Part shown: piece after piece, positions 22,721 to 34,575 of the stretch | Layout: each line of letters opens with the position of its first letter | How positions within the stretch are numbered: the stretch's first letter is position 1 | DNA from: Euborellia annulipes | Taxonomy: Eukaryota > Arthropoda > Insecta > Dermaptera > Anisolabididae | Assembly: GCA_023213315.1 (NCBI GenBank) | Contig: JAKCPI010004300.1 | Coordinates: forward strand, 1-64,000 | Direction of reading: 5' to 3' | Length of the DNA stretch: 64,000 nt | Translations under genes and position numbers: made by a program | Notes under the pieces: model-generated | Seen by the model: only the letters and a program-made list of their open reading frames with translations | Database searches by the model: none | What the model was told of the DNA's origin: nothing

Positions 22721-23884
22721 GAATAATATAAAATTTAAAAAATATCAGAAGTCAGTAATTGCTTGTAGCTGGGAATCGTAGCCTTGGCGGAGGGGGGGGG
22801 GGGGGGGGGAAATGTCCTCCTCCCCCTCCAAATGACGCCACTGGGTTATTTAGGTTATTATATAATATGGCCTTTTTGGCATCTGAAGCCTTTTAGAATT
22901 CGTCAGTATTTTTCTATTCTAAATACTCAATGTAATCATTTGAAATCGACAGTTTTTTTTTTTATAAAGCAAGGAATCAACTTTTGGCAATATTCATTCA
23001 ACTAAGAAAGTTTTAATCTCTCAAATCTGTTTTAAAGATGAAAGATTATTCTTTTTAGATTTAAATAAAGAGAAATCAACATATCCGACATCGGTGTCTT
23101 CTTTTTTCTTTCTTTAAGACAGAATGCGGATCTTGAGGAGGTCCTGTGTGTTTGTTGAGGGTTGGGCCTCACAGAGAGAGTCACTCCGCCATGACACTTG
23201 CATGGAAATCAGGGAATTAAACGTTTTATCTGATGTATGCTGAGCACGGGGCCCTGGCAGTCGGAATTTTATCTTCTCTCCGCGTTGAGAAGTGAATGCA
23301 CTCAGGGCTTAGGTTATAGATTTGTGCCCAATGTGGCCGGGCCAGGCCAGCCAGCTAGCCAATATAAGATAAATAATTACCTTTTTGAATTAAACATTAT
23401 GGATTTGACACTTAGGTAATAAAAATTAATCATCACTTGGTTGAGATTTACTCGTACTTTATTTTATACCAACGAGAAGGGAATCAATTAAAATAGTAAA
23501 CACAAGTTAGCTAAATTTAAACATCCTTTTAAAATAAATTTTTTTTTTTCTTCAAATCACCACCTGCTGAGTTTTAACCTACGAATGTTTTTAAGATAAG
23601 CCATTTATATAAAATATTATTTAATAAAAAAAATCCATCCTTTTAATTGCCAGTTATTTACTTTAGATTTTGAAAAATCTTTATATGTAAAAAAATAAAA
23701 TTTTATTTATTGTTTTTAATTTATAATATTACAAATATTCAGTCAGATTTTATTTTACTATTAATGGAAATTATTATTATATATAATCCCTTTACTTATG
23801 ATAAAAATTAATCGTTACTCTAGATTTTGTATTTTATTTTCAATTTTCTCTTTGCTTATTTCTTTGATTTTTACTTATCTCTCA

Positions 23885-24081
23885 GAATTGACACTTTCTG
23901 ATTACTCTGACGGGTGACGTTCATGGGAATACTACTGAGATGGATTCCCGTTTCCTTCCTCAGGAGGAGATTCCTCAAATAAAGTTGGATAATTTTTTTG
24001 TCATAAGATGGATTTGAACTCGGGATTATAAGCTTAACTGCTTAATCCACTCTGCTCATTTCCTCCTCGGCCACTTAGGCC
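23885..24081 (-). mobile_element. SINE-B copy (second tRNA-like family)
   Basis: Minus strand: GAGCAGAGTGGATTAAGCAG, CCGAGTTCAAATCCATCTTA (B box), then ATTATCCAACTTTATTTGAGG and GGGAATCCATCTC. It shares its order with 34171-34350, so it is a dispersed family distinct from SINE-A. Confidence 0.6.
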
Positions 24082-25334
24082 AAGTATTTTTTATTTATTA
24101 TTTTATTGTAGCGAAGGCTACCAGGGGACGTTCCTTATGCCCAGGGCCACCCATCCGATGTTTCGCCCTCATTTGGCATTGTTGCTCTAATTCGGTGTTG
24201 TCATTTTTATTTTTATTTCTTTATCTTTAATGAAAAATTGAAATTTCATTGATGTGTCCTTATCTTTAAAGAATGATTGTGGATTGGTGCCAATGAATGA
24301 TTCTTGCTTGGTTCTTTCTAGTCAGTGACACAACCAGGATTTTCCTCTATGGAGGTGGGTTTGATTTCTGTCTTCTGTCTGTCATTTGGAGAGATCCTTC
24401 CGGGGTTTTATGGTTAGTAATATTTAAAACATGTAAAATAAATAAAATAAATTTTAAAACACCTAAAATTGGCATCTTCGGCTTTCTTAGAGACTTCTTT
24501 TTTCCTCTTGGGGGTTTAAGTCTCCGTCCTTATTAATTTCTATCCAGTATAAGATAATTAGAATACATTTTTGAGGAATATAAAATTTTTTTTCTTCCTC
24601 TCCCTGCCCCAATTTTATATTCAAAAACAAATAAATATATTAGAGGAGAGTTTTCATCTTTTTAAGCGGGGGGGGGGATTAAGAAAAGATATTATAGAGT
24701 TTTTTTTTAATATCTTCGCAAATATTAAAAAAAAAAAAAACTATAAGAGAAATGCAGTTATTTTTTCTGCTTTTTCGTTTTTTCAAAAGCAAAAATTTTA
24801 CAACTAGTTTAAGTAGTAAAATGAAAATGCAATGCATTTAAAGAAAGATTAAAAAAACAATTTTTTTTTTTAAATACACATGATTTATAAATTAATTAGT
24901 ATCATATGATAAAAAAAGTTTAATTAAAAACCCAAATGCAAGGAAATAAAATCGAAATAAATTGTTCGTATTAAATTGAGTAAATATTTTTACTGGTAGT
25001 TCAAAGAGAATTTATTTTCAGGATATAAACTTAGGTATTCCATTACATTCAAGTGTTTTTTTCTATCAGAAAAATTTGAATTGCAAAAAAGTTGAATTAG
25101 TCACCATGAGGGAACTTGGATCGATTCTTAACCGTCGATTTACCGATTAGAGAAACCAATCCCCGGAAGAAAATACTTTCAAGTGAATCTATTTTAGAAT
25201 ACTTAATCTCATAAAATAATCGAATATGAATAAGTGAATTTACTGAGAGTGCACTTAAGATTTTATCTTTGTCCTTGTCTTATAAATATCTCATTCATAG
25301 GTTGACTTGATAAGAATTTTTCGGCATCTCAGGC

Positions 25335-26280
25335 CAGGGTCGTATCCAGAGAACAATTTGGTGGGTGGGGCAGAGGACGATTTATTTTTGTAAACCGTTT
25401 TAACAAAATATTTGATACGTAATGAAAAAAATTGTTTAAAATAAAAAAAAATTCTTGGATAACTTCCTCAAGACTTTTTCGAATAAAACTCCAAAAAACA
25501 ATTTTTTGAATTTTTTTTATTCCGCCTCTTTAGCCAGTGGGCAATAGGTTAGATAAAAATTTTTGAAATTCAAAATTAATGTGTTTATATTAATATTTAT
25601 CACGAATGTGTTTATTAAAGCTTTTGTGGTTTGAAATATTATTATTAGGGGAATTTTTAATCATAGACCACATTTTTGTATTAAATATTTATTAAAAATA
25701 TAAATAGTGTACAACGTTTCGACTGCATATTCTGCAACTCAGTTGGTTCACTTGAGTCGGAGCAAGTGCACAGTACTTGAAAACGGCTGCAGAATAAGCA
25801 GTCGAAACGTTGTACAGTATTTATATTTTTAATTATTATTTAATACAAAAATGTGGTCTATGATTAAAAATTTCCCTAATAATAATGTTTATATTTACAT
25901 TTTTTTCCTGGATCCAAGGTCTTTAAAATACACAGGTTGGCCAGAAACTAGTAAATAAACAATTTTCCGGTCACAGTTTTTGATTGGTCCACGTCATGAA
26001 GCTCCTCCTTGCTTGTATTTTTCTATGTGGCAGCATTGTTGACTGCCTATAACCTAGTTCACATTTATTTTGTTTTGTTTGCAAATTTTATAGTTTCTGA
26101 CTAAACTAATTTAGACCCTGGTATTTATTCTGCTTTATTAATAATATACCGTATATAAATATTTATAATTTTTATTTTCTGAAAAATCTTTTACAAAAAG
26201 AGGAGCTCTATGACGTCACTCCCTTGGAATGAAAAAATGTAAACAAACCGAGTTTGACCCCCCCCCCTGACTGGATCCTT
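25335..26280. mobile_element. Possible hAT-type element (weak)
   Basis: CAGGGTCGTATCCAG at the left sits in a SINE-A tail (TTTTTCGGCATCTCAGGC). CCCCCTGACTGGATCCTTG at the right is an imperfect inverse. The expected remainder of the SINE is not found after the right end, so the limits are uncertain. It would contain the inverted PLE pair at 25649-25886. Confidence 0.3.
25649..25886. repeat. Inverted repeat with hammerhead-like GAAACGTT in each arm
   Basis: Arms of about 95 bp (25649-25745 and 25790-25886) are near-perfect inverted copies. Each holds TGCAGAATA.GCAGTCGAAACGTTGTAC. The first core strand reads CTGCAGA instead of CTGANGA, so the ribozyme would be inactive if that is the alignment. 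The overall plan matches the other inverted PLE pairs. Confidence 0.65.
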
Positions 26281-26289
26281 GTTTTCTTT

Positions 26290-27570
26290 TTTCTTCAAAG
26301 GTTCTTTTTTAATTTTAAACTATTCACTTTTTGAAAAAAACCTGAAATAAAACTTTTTAAAATAGTATAATTTATCATAATATGATAAAAAAATATGTGG
26401 TGTGGGGGGCCATTCCGGGGGGGGGGTGGATTTTTTGTGGGTTTTTTTTTTTTGATATTTATTTAAAAAAAAAAAGGGGGGGGAAGAAAAATTACAAATT
26501 TCAAAATTTTTGAAAAAACTTATTAGGTAAACTACTACTACAGTTTATGTATTCACAGAACAGTTATACCAGATTTTTTTTCTATTTACGAGTTAGAAAC
26601 TTATTTCTTTTAAATACGGTTTTCTTACTTTTTCCAAAAAAATAACTTTGTAGAGAGGCGATTTCTTTAATATAGATCCCCTCCCCCCTTGTGCTAATAT
26701 AGTCACCAATACTTGATCACTTTCAAGAGTTCGCGGATGCCCATTGGCCAGAAATGTCATTCTCATAGAGAAAGTTATTCATTCACCTTTATTTACAAAT
26801 AACACATAAATGGGTGTTCCCAAATAACACGCTTGAGAATTCACACGGTCCCTCTAAATTATATAGGAGTGTACCGGAAGTCCCTAATCGCTCTAAGACA
26901 AAAAATATATTCAAAATCAATTTGTTTATTATAACCCTGCATTTAGAAAATAATTTGTATAATATTTTTGTTAAATGAAAGTAATATTAAAAAAAAAAAA
27001 TTAATATTCCTACTTTAAAATCGTAGATCATCTACATGATAATATTAATCAAAGGCAAATTCACTATGCGGGAAAAAAAAAATCAACAACAAACAATAAC
27101 GTGAGTTTCAAAAGTGAATAAAATAGATGGTGCACAAAAAAAAGAAAAAATAATGCTAGTAAGAATTAATTCCTGGCTTTCTTTATAGCTTTTTCGTCGA
27201 AGAAAATGACTGAAAATTGCTGGGTGCTTGGATTAAATGTAAATAAAGCATAATCGAGACTCACCAACAGTTTGGCGATTATTTAAAATAATTATCTGCC
27301 TTGAACAAACATCGGGAGGGTCCTATCTTGTAATTACGCTCGAAATCGACCTAAATTGCATTCGATTTTTTTTTTTTCAAACTTAAAGGAGAGAAATATT
27401 TATCGATAAAGTATTATTATATAGAAAAAAAAAAATGATTAACGAACCGATTAATTGGGAAAGTTTAATATCGAACAAAAAAAAAATCCATTATTTATAA
27501 ATATAAAAACCATTTTTGGGATAAAATCTTAAATAAAAATGTTACGGTATTTTACACTAAATTGCAATTT
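26290..27570. other. AT-rich DNA with G-run blocks
   Basis: 26400-26480 has several G-runs of 6-10 and may be an unresolved MITE. 27060-27370 is unique and richer in mixed sequence. No gene seen. Confidence 0.35.
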
Positions 27571-27571
27571 T

Positions 27572-27681
27572 TTTTTTAAAGAAAGTTGTTAAAAATCTGG
27601 TGTGATGATCGCACCGCACGTACCTTAGGTAATTGCGTCTATTCTTGTAACACCAGATTTTTTAAAACTTTCTTTAAAAAA
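27572..27681. repeat. Free-standing AAAATCTGGTGTG palindrome
   Basis: TTTTTAAAGAAAGTTGTTAA and AAAATCTGGTGTGATGATCG on the left match in reverse CACCAGATTTTTTAAAACTT and CTTTAAAAA on the right. It is the R-type palindrome without the R body, here bounded by the PLE pair starting at 27693. Confidence 0.75.
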
Positions 27682-27744
27682 ATTCACAAGACGGTAAAAA
27701 TGAGAGATGCAGCTAAGGTTATTTCTTTATTCGATTAATTCACA

Positions 27745-27787
27745 CAGCTGACGTTTCGGTTCCGTGTTTGAACCATCCTCAGAACTG
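27745..27787 (-). ncRNA. Hammerhead core, left arm of the 28-kb pair
   Basis: On the minus strand: CTGAGGA, stem II GGTTC/GAACC with a six-base loop, GAAA, CGTC. Stem I is CAGTT with AGCTG, including one U-G pair. Intact core. Confidence 0.72.
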
Positions 27788-28308
27788 GTGAAAAGTCATT
27801 ATAAAAATGTCATAGTGGATTTTATACATTGTTGAAAAATTCTTATATAATAAATATACACAGTGTGAGACGGCCAGGGTGATGACGATGAAATGAGAAA
27901 TGATCATTTATGTACATGGCCGTCTCACACTGTGTATAGCCTATATTTATTATACTTGGTGTCCCAGGTCTCACGCACCCCACTGTTGGGATCGAAAGAG
28001 AAAAATATTCTGAGCCCAAAAATCCATGTTTGGAATTTTTTGATTAAGTAGTTAATTAGTAATTAATTAATAAAAGTGACCAATCAGGAGCGCGCTACAG
28101 AAGATTAGAAAATAAGTAATAATAATAATAATAGTAATAATAATTATGAATAAATGAATAAATTCATTTAAACACATAAATAAATTGAAATTCAATTCAA
28201 CAAAACCTTCTAGTACCGTATTTGTCTACTTCTAGTATAAAATTTAATCTTTAAAACACCTACGGTAAAATAATACCAAAACAATATTCAATCTTTTAAT
28301 TTTCCAAT

Positions 28309-28314
<6 letters not shown>

Positions 28315-28347
<33 letters not shown>
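28315..28347. repeat. (AAT)n microsatellite
   Basis: About ten AAT units followed by an A-run, between the arms of the 28-kb inverted pair. A shorter (AAT)n lies near 28117. Confidence 0.9.
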
Positions 28348-28350
<3 letters not shown>

Positions 28351-28633
28351 TATTATTATTCCTGTGTTTTTTTATAATTCAAAAATTTCTTAAATATTGA
28401 AAAATAAAAAAAAATTAAGTGAGAGCCGGCTCGTGCCTCGGTTTCATTCCTGTGATTTTTTTTAATTTAAAAATTGCTACTTAATCAAAAAATTTCAAAC
28501 ATGGATTTTTGGGCTCAGAATATTTTTCTCTTTCGATCCCAACAATGGGATGCGTGACACCTGGGACACCCTGTATAAGAATTTTATAACAGTGTATAAA
28601 ATCCACTATGACACTTTCATAATGACTTTTCGC

Positions 28634-28676
28634 CAGCTCTGAGGATGGTTCAAACACGGAACCGAAATGTCAGCTG
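28634..28676 (+). ncRNA. Hammerhead core, right arm of the 28-kb pair
   Basis: CTGAGGA (28639-28645), stem II GGTTC/GAACC, GAAA, TGTC, stem I CAGCT/AGCTG with five Watson-Crick pairs. The base after GAAA is T where most copies have C. This lies in the stem III tetramer and would weaken the palindromic ACGT pairing. Confidence 0.68.
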
Positions 28677-28864
28677 TGTGAATTAATCGAATAAAGAAAT
28701 AACCTTAGCTGCATCTCTCATTTTTACCCTCTTAATAATATAACATCTCAGCTATAAATTGTTTATGTAAAAAAATTCAAGCCATTTTTTTTCCGACTCA
28801 AAACGTGTATTTTCATCAAAATCTCAACATCTATATATAACATATATTGATAAGAGTATGTAAA

Positions 28865-30030
28865 AATAATATTTAAAAAACACAATATTATATTTGAGGT
28901 GGAATATATTCGAGATTCGAAAGTTTTATTCCAAAAGACGTCTCAATTTATTTTGTTACTGTACATAACTTCACTTTTTTTTCTTTTTATAAAAATCCAG
29001 TAATTTTAAAGGTGCTGGCTTTAATTTAATGACCAGTGAATGTAAATAATATCACGTCGTGATTCTTATTAACTTAGCTGTAAATTCGAACTTCATTTTT
29101 TTGTTAATTTCTTCAATTATTGAGGATAAAATAATCATAATTATAGGATTAATAATAGAAAAAAAAACAGAGTTTTAAATGATAATAACACTTTTCCTTC
29201 TACTTGTTAACAAACAAACATGGCTGTGTTAATTATTTCTATTTTTTCAAAAGATTTATAACATTGATTTTTTTATTTATTATCATTATTTATTTATTTA
29301 AATTTATATTAATTCATTTTTTTAATAACTCACTTGTTTGTTTATTTTTGGGGTATTCTTTTTATTACCAATTAAAGGGCCACTATTATTAAATTATTAA
29401 AAAAAAATTGGACGCTTAGACAAATATTATTTATTCTCTAACAACCCTTTCGTTTTTTTAAGGCAGCTGCTATGTCTTTATTATAATTGGGGTTAAATTA
29501 GACCGGAAAAATTAAATTAGAATATTACGATATCTAATCAGATTTATTACAAAGGATCAAGTAATTATTTTTTTTTTTTATATTTTGATTTGCATTATTC
29601 TTTAAAATTACTTAATTTATAAAAATTTTAATTTCATTTTATGATATCATCTCATTATCAATTTTTTTTTTTTAGTTTGGAATTAAGAGAACGATTATAT
29701 TTAATTATTATAAAGATCTTTTTTTTAAACCACCCAGATTCAAATTTTAATCAGATTTCTTAAGAAAGAAGTGATAAAATTTTTTTTTCTTCAAACCTCA
29801 AGGCGGACAGCCAGGGGACATTTTTTTTCTAGCGTCATTCTAACTTTTATTGGTCTATGATTGTTTCTTAGGTTTTATTTTTTTTTTAATTATTATTTTT
29901 TATGCCCACACTTTACGAGGAGGTTGCGGGGAGTGAAAAAGTAGTTGAATCTGATAAAAGCTGCTGTTTTTTTTTAATTCTTATCTCAAAATTTAAATAT
30001 TCAATTTATAATTCGAAGAGAAGTTGCTGT
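28865..30030. other. AT-rich DNA, nothing recognised
   Basis: Long T and A tracts; the 62-codon frame at 29204 is low-complexity Phe/Ile/Leu and looks spurious. Confidence 0.5.
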
Positions 30031-30104
30031 TGATGTTATGGAATGGAAAATAATAAGTACAGGTGAAGCAATTGAAGAGAGCCTTTGGATGCCAAATGCC
30101 GAAA

Positions 30105-30147
30105 AGGAGACGTTTCGGACAAAATTTATTCGTCCATCTTCAGTCCT
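30105..30147 (-). ncRNA. Hammerhead core, left arm of the 30-kb pair
   Basis: Minus strand: AGGA, CTGAAGA, stem II GGAC/GTCC, GAAA, CGTC, TCCT. All core residues are present and stem I has four perfect pairs. Confidence 0.75.
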
Positions 30148-30369
30148 CGTTGGCTTATAAATTAATTAGGCACAAAGTTGTCATTGTTGTCTCGGCACGA
30201 ATTTGTGCGCATGTATATATATATTATTTTTTTTTTTTTTTTATAAAATCAGGCGAGTGTCTATCTTACGTGAGAGTCAATGAGACAATCAAAAAAAAAT
30301 ATACATGCGCACAAATTCGTGCCGAGACAACAATGACAACTTTGTGCCTAATTAATTTATAAGCCAACG

Positions 30370-30412
30370 AGGACTGAAGATGGACAAATAAATTTTGTCC
30401 GAAACGTCTCCT
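30370..30412 (+). ncRNA. Hammerhead core, right arm of the 30-kb pair
   Basis: AGGA (30370-30373), CTGAAGA (30374-30380), stem II GGAC/GTCC, GAAA (30401-30404), CGTC, TCCT (30409-30412). Complete core with four stem I pairs, the mirror of the copy at 30105-30147. Confidence 0.75.
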
Positions 30413-30738
30413 TTTCGGCATTTGGCATCCAAAGGCTCTCTTCATTTGCTGCACCTGTACTTATTATTTTCCATTCCTTTAAACAAGTGTCAAGCGATTC
30501 AAAATTATCAAATATCTCAATTTACTTAAAATTTTATTCTCTTTCAATATTTTCAGTTTTCGCTTGTCCCTTGTTATAAATTATTGAAAATTAAGATAGC
30601 CCAGGCCAGTGGTTCTTAAACCTTTTAATTCTTTTTAATCACAGCACACTTTTCTCATTATTTTTTAAACCGAGCATAAATATACAAAAGTTTAAAATTA
30701 CAAAATTTTATGAATGGTTATTATCTATTATTATTTTG

Positions 30739-30800
30739 TTTAAGGTGTTTTTCGGCATCTCAGGTCATTTAGATCCTATTTATTTCAATTGTTTGGTGTT
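30739..30800 (-). mobile_element. SINE-A tail fragment
   Basis: GTGTTTTTCGGCATCTCAGG and TTTAGATCCTATTTATTTCA, the reverse of the SINE-A end. SINE-C starts directly after it. Confidence 0.65.
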
Positions 30801-30808
30801 ACATTATT

Positions 30809-30950
30809 GCTCAGGGGCCCACGTCTTGTGGGTACGTGGATGGCGACCACGAGCTACCCGAGCTGGGACTGACAGTCCTTCAGTTCTTTATATGTCTGTC
30901 CCTTCCTTCTATATTTTCAATAGGCGTCAGACCGTGCGACGGGCCGGCCT
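30809..30950 (+). mobile_element. SINE-C copy, 3'-truncated
   Basis: GCTCAGGGGCCCACGTCTTG through GGCGTCAGACCGTGCGACGG, ending at GGGCCGGCCT. The AGAAGAAG end is missing. Confidence 0.78.
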
Positions 30951-31079
30951 AGTGAATTATCTATTATTAGGTCTATTACTACAACAAATTTTTATCTTGG
31001 AACACTTATGGTGGATTTATGGATTGAGATTAATTGAATTTTTTTAAGTGCCCCTTATTGTACACCCCTGGAAATGATG

Positions 31080-31790
31080 ATAACATTTTAATTTGGATTC
31101 ATTAACTCAATCCCCGAACATCTATTATTATATTAATGATAGTCACAACCCGGTGATTTCGGAACATTACATTAGATTATCTATATATTATAAATAAAAA
31201 CTCTTGGATTTTAATTTTCAAGAAAAAATAATTTTACTAAACAAATTTTTAATAATAACTTAATTTACAAAGGATTTATCATAGTTGTCTTACAACTATA
31301 ATAAAATCGTTGTCTTTATAGACTCGGGTTTTTTATTTAAAATTAATTATTTTTTTATGTTTCAAGATTATGATCTTACATATGATTAGCCCCAATAGAA
31401 GAGGGAAAAGAATATGTCAAAAGGTTGATCTTAATATAAAATTTTATCTCACATTTACAAGATTTTTATTAATTCATCAAGATATTTTTTCTCAAATCAA
31501 TCAATACAATAGTATCTTAAAAAAAAAAGCTCAATTGTTCAATCAAAGATTCAAGAAGTTGATTTATTCTGCTCAAGAGGCAAATGGCATTTATTCAAAG
31601 GTCGATCATAAAAAAAAAAAGAATGGAAGTGTTTAGGAATGAAGTTTGAAGACAAGAACGGAATGATAAAATAAACACTGGCCAAAGAAATTCTTTAATT
31701 ATTTCATTCAGGATTTTTGGAAATTTATTGATAAAAAGAAAGAGATATAATCAAGAGCGTTGCAATCTTTATTTTAGAAAAACTTTTATT
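31080..31790. other. AT-rich DNA, nothing firm
   Basis: An 88-codon frame at 31370-31636 is rich in Lys, Ile and Asn as expected by chance at this base composition. No homology recognised. Confidence 0.4.
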
Positions 31791-31797
31791 TCCGAGA

Positions 31798-32293
31798 TCC
31801 GTGGCTTAGGGAGAATTAGGGAGAGATTAGCTTCTCGTGCCTAAGGGTCCTGGGTTCGCTTCCCATTCCAAGCGAAATTTTTTTTTTCATTTGAATTGGC
31901 TACATAGGCGTAGCCACGGGGAGAGGTGGGGGACCCAAGCCATGACTAGATATTTAGTACAATAAATGCAATAACTTACGCTAGCAATTTTGCAATTGTA
32001 TTAAAAAAAAAGGATTTTCTCGTGTTTTTTCCCCAGTATCACTATTTTTATCCGTAGATTAGTTGAATCTTACTATTCATGTAAATTGTTGTAATATATT
32101 TCCGGTAGCAAATTTTTTTTAAATATATACCGTACTTAGGAAATGATTTATTTCATTAGACTTCTTATACTGCCTCATTACTGGGGAGGGGCAAATCCTG
32201 TCTTGAATCCCCGCGCTACGCCTCTGATTGGTTACCAATCATTTGAAATAAATTGGGATGGAGTCTAAATGGGCTTAGATGAAAAAAACTTTA
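31798..32293 (+). mobile_element. SINE-A copy split by a hAT MITE
   Basis: Head 31798-31902 (GTGGCTTAGGGAGAATTAGG; CTGGGTTCGCTTCCCATTCC, a clear B box) and tail 32227-32293 (GGTTACCAATCATTTGAAAT; GGAGTCTAAATGGGCTTAGA) form one SINE when the hAT at 31903-32226 is left out. Confidence 0.75.
31903..32226. mobile_element. hAT-type MITE in a SINE
   Basis: Ends CATAGGCGTAGCCACGGGG and CCCCGCGCTACGCCTCTG. Flanking ATTGGCTA and ATTGGTTA are an 8-bp duplication with one change. No coding. Confidence 0.78.
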
Positions 32294-32999
32294 TTTATTT
32301 ATTTTTACTTTATCTTACCCTATATTTTAATTTTACTTCACCTACTTATGATAAATTTCCATAAAATGTCTTTAAAAAAAAAGTAATTTTATTAATAGGG
32401 ATGATAATAAGATAAATTTAATGAAACTATAAAAACTAAATCATATTTTATTCAAATTTTCTCTGAAAATATTTTTCCGCCCTCAGAAATCCAAAGATAT
32501 AGAAAAAAAGGAAGTAGTCGGAAGTATTGAAACAGAAAAGCCGGCCTAATTATAATCTTAATGGTGAGGGTGATTTTTAAAATTAGGTAATTGAAATAAT
32601 CTTGGTTAACTTACTTTTCGAAGTCTCCAGGGGGTCATTCACCCTGCTTGCCTCCCTCGCACATTCTTCTTTATGTATTGTTGTTTACGAAAAATTTGAT
32701 AAAATCTATGCGGCAGGTGCTGTCTTAACTGACATTCCTCATTCCATTAAACCTTTTAGAGATATGATTATAAAGAAAAGCCATTAGGTTTAGCTAATTG
32801 TTACTTAGTAAAAGGCAAAGAGGACAAAGAGATCTCCAAACAAGGAGGTCCTATGGAAAGCTATAAATGACATATTGTGTACTTTTTGTAATAAGATACC
32901 TACTTAGAACCTATTGGTAAATTAGAAAAAAATAACTTTGTTTGATCTACCGAGAATTTTGACCCCAAAGCCACCCTCTTCAAATAATATATTAGTTCT

Positions 33000-33455
33000 T
33001 GAAGTTGATCCCACATCGACGTTTCGGTCGACTATGCGACCATCTTCATGGCTAGGGTTCAGTCAATAGAAACCCTCTTATGTTCTTTGATAGGCATTTT
33101 AATAAATTAAATAACGATCTATCTATTTATTAATTACATTCAGCGTTTATAAAATGTCTATCAAGGAACATAAGAAGGTTTATATTGACAGAACTTTGTC
33201 CCCATGACCTCCCGTCATTGGAACAAGCTCCCTGCTTCTATCTTTCCCAAAACCTACAATCTTCGGACTTTCAAGTCTAATCTCAACAGGCATCTTCTCA
33301 GTTCCCGCAGTTGAGTTCCCCTTTTGTTTTTATTTTCTTCCTGGCTGCATGTGACCATTGGTCATTATAGGTCTTCGGACCTTATGCACCCATTCCAAAA
33401 AAAAACAGCCATGAAGATGGTCGCATAGTCGACCGAAACGTCGCTGTGGGTTCGA
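33000..33455. repeat. Inverted pair of hammerhead-type PLE ends split by a LINE
   Basis: Left arm 33000-33110 and right arm 33146-33191 plus 33405-33455 are inverted copies. Each has GATGGTCGCATAGTCGACC and GAAACGTCG, with stem II GGTCG/CGACC. An extra A in the first core strand (CATGAAGA) makes both cores doubtful. Stem I is good only in the right copy (ACAGC with GCTGT). The right arm is interrupted by the LINE fragment at 33192-33404. Confidence 0.75.
33192..33404 (+). mobile_element. 3' end of a non-LTR retrotransposon (LINE)
   Basis: Codons from 33192 to the TGA at 33312-33314 include TSRHWNKLPASIF and YNLRTFKSNLNRHL. This is the W N . L P ... F K . . . N . H L ending common at the C terminus of Jockey/BS-like LINE polymerases. 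A short 3' UTR ends in an A-run at about 33396-33405. The element is 5'-truncated to about 213 bp, as is usual for LINEs, and sits inside one arm of a hammerhead foldback, so it is younger than that foldback. Family assignment beyond non-LTR is a guess. Confidence 0.78.
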
Positions 33456-34170
33456 ATACAATAAAGAAATAATAATTACTTTAATATATCTTTTATAAAG
33501 GCATATACGCGTAAATATATAAATATAGGCTAATCGGGGATCGGCTGTTTGACTAGTCTGCCATCTTTTGCAGGAGGGCTGAACTATTTGACACATAATT
33601 TTTAAATATATCTACTACTCTTAATTTAGAATTTTCTTAATTAATATGTGATTAAAAATAACAATAAATTCATTTTTAAATTTAAAAAAAATTTAAACAG
33701 ATGGACCGCATTGAAAAATTCCTTATAATAGTCTAGTTTTTTTTTTTTTAAGTACGTTTAGACGCCGCTCCTACCCCCTTAAGCTCTGTAGTAAAAACTG
33801 AGTCATAACTCTAGCGAACATACTTTTGGCTGTTACATATACTATTCCTTCTCATTGAGCTTTTTTTCTAATCACTGTTGAAATTCTTCATCACTTTAGA
33901 CGTAAAATTTTATTGATGAATCCGCAAATGACTTTCTTTATAAACTATTAAATCCTGGACTGTGTAATAAGATTGCTTATTAATTAGACCTAAACTCTAA
34001 TGTTCTTCTGTTCGATTTTCAACCACTTTCAAATTTCATCCCCTTCCCTATCTGATTGTAAGAATTTTTATTCAATAGCAACAATTATAAAAGCTGTAAC
34101 TTCCAAATTGTAAAATTAAAATATTTTATTAACTTTTTTCAAAATTTTAAAAATCTTTTCCATCATTAGT

Positions 34171-34350
34171 GTCTGAATTGACATGTTTTGGGGACTAACT
34201 TTCATGGGTTTATATTAAGGGGAATTCCGGTTTCCTTTCTCAGAAGCGTCTCAAATGGAGTTAGATAATTTTTTACCAGATGGATATGAATCTGTATTGT
34301 CTTCAAATCAGCCTTATAACCTTGGCTGCTTTATTCCTTCGGCTCCCCTT
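34171..34350 (-). mobile_element. SINE-B copy, worn
   Basis: TGTCTGAATTGACA, GGGACTAACTTTCATGGG, GGAATTCCGGTTTCC, TAGATAATTTTTTACCAGAT in the same order as 23885-24081. The tRNA-like boxes are degraded. Confidence 0.5.
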
Positions 34351-34420
34351 AAGAAAATATACCTACTCTGCTACAAATTAGTTCTATTCATCATTTTTAA
34401 CAACTTTTGTTTGAGCTCTC

Positions 34421-34575
34421 GGGCCTTGGTGTAGTGGTTAGCGTGCTGGCCATTTGTACGAAGGGTCGCGGAATCGCATCCTGTCCTAGGCGACAAAATA
34501 TATTTCTAATCAATTGAAATAAATAGGGAGGGGGTCTAAATGGCCTCAGATGCCGAAAAAGACCATAAACAAATT
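34421..34575 (+). mobile_element. SINE-A, full-length reference copy
   Basis: GGGCCTTGGTGTAGTGGTTA (A box), TAGCGTGCTGGCC, AGGGTCGCGGAATCGCATCC (B box), GGCGACAAAATATA, AATCAATTGAAATAAATAGG, GGGTCTAAATGGCCTCAGAT, GCCGAAAAAGACCATAAA. This copy defines the order used for all fragments: tRNA-like head, AT-rich middle, conserved tail. Confidence 0.82.

Larger units (their letters stand above)
20720..25330. other. Mostly unique AT-rich intergenic DNA
   Basis: Outside the MITE and SINE entries listed, I see a worn R end at 21927-22000, a G17 run at 22790-22810 followed by a likely hAT right end (GACGCCACTG at 22844), and a GC-richer unique stretch at 23130-23370. No coding exon recognised. Confidence 0.4.
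27693..28729. repeat. Inverted pair of PLE ends, each arm with a hammerhead core
   Basis: The left arm (27693-28060) and right arm (28480-28729) are inverted copies. Each holds the same stretch from the TGCAGCTAAGG end through the ribozyme to a region with GGGATCGAAAGAG. The 400 bases between are AT-rich with an (AAT)n run. The left arm is longer because a small hairpin element (27841-27952, with GTGTGAGACGGCC in inverted copies) has inserted into it. Confidence 0.8.
30040..30477. repeat. Near-perfect inverted repeat with a hammerhead in each arm
   Basis: Arms of about 185 bp (30040-30225 and 30290-30477) differ at only a few positions and enclose about 65 bp rich in T and A. Read outward, each arm runs from GTGCGCATGTAT through the ribozyme to GGCATTTGGCATCC and ends in TTATTTTCCATTCC. 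The two 62-residue and 99-residue reading frames here are mirror products of the repeat, not proteins. Confidence 0.85.

Noticed and set aside
30063..30454. Two proteins with the same text on opposite strands (QMPKRRRFGQNLFVHLQSS)
   Set aside because: They are the two arms of an inverted repeat read outward, not duplicated genes.
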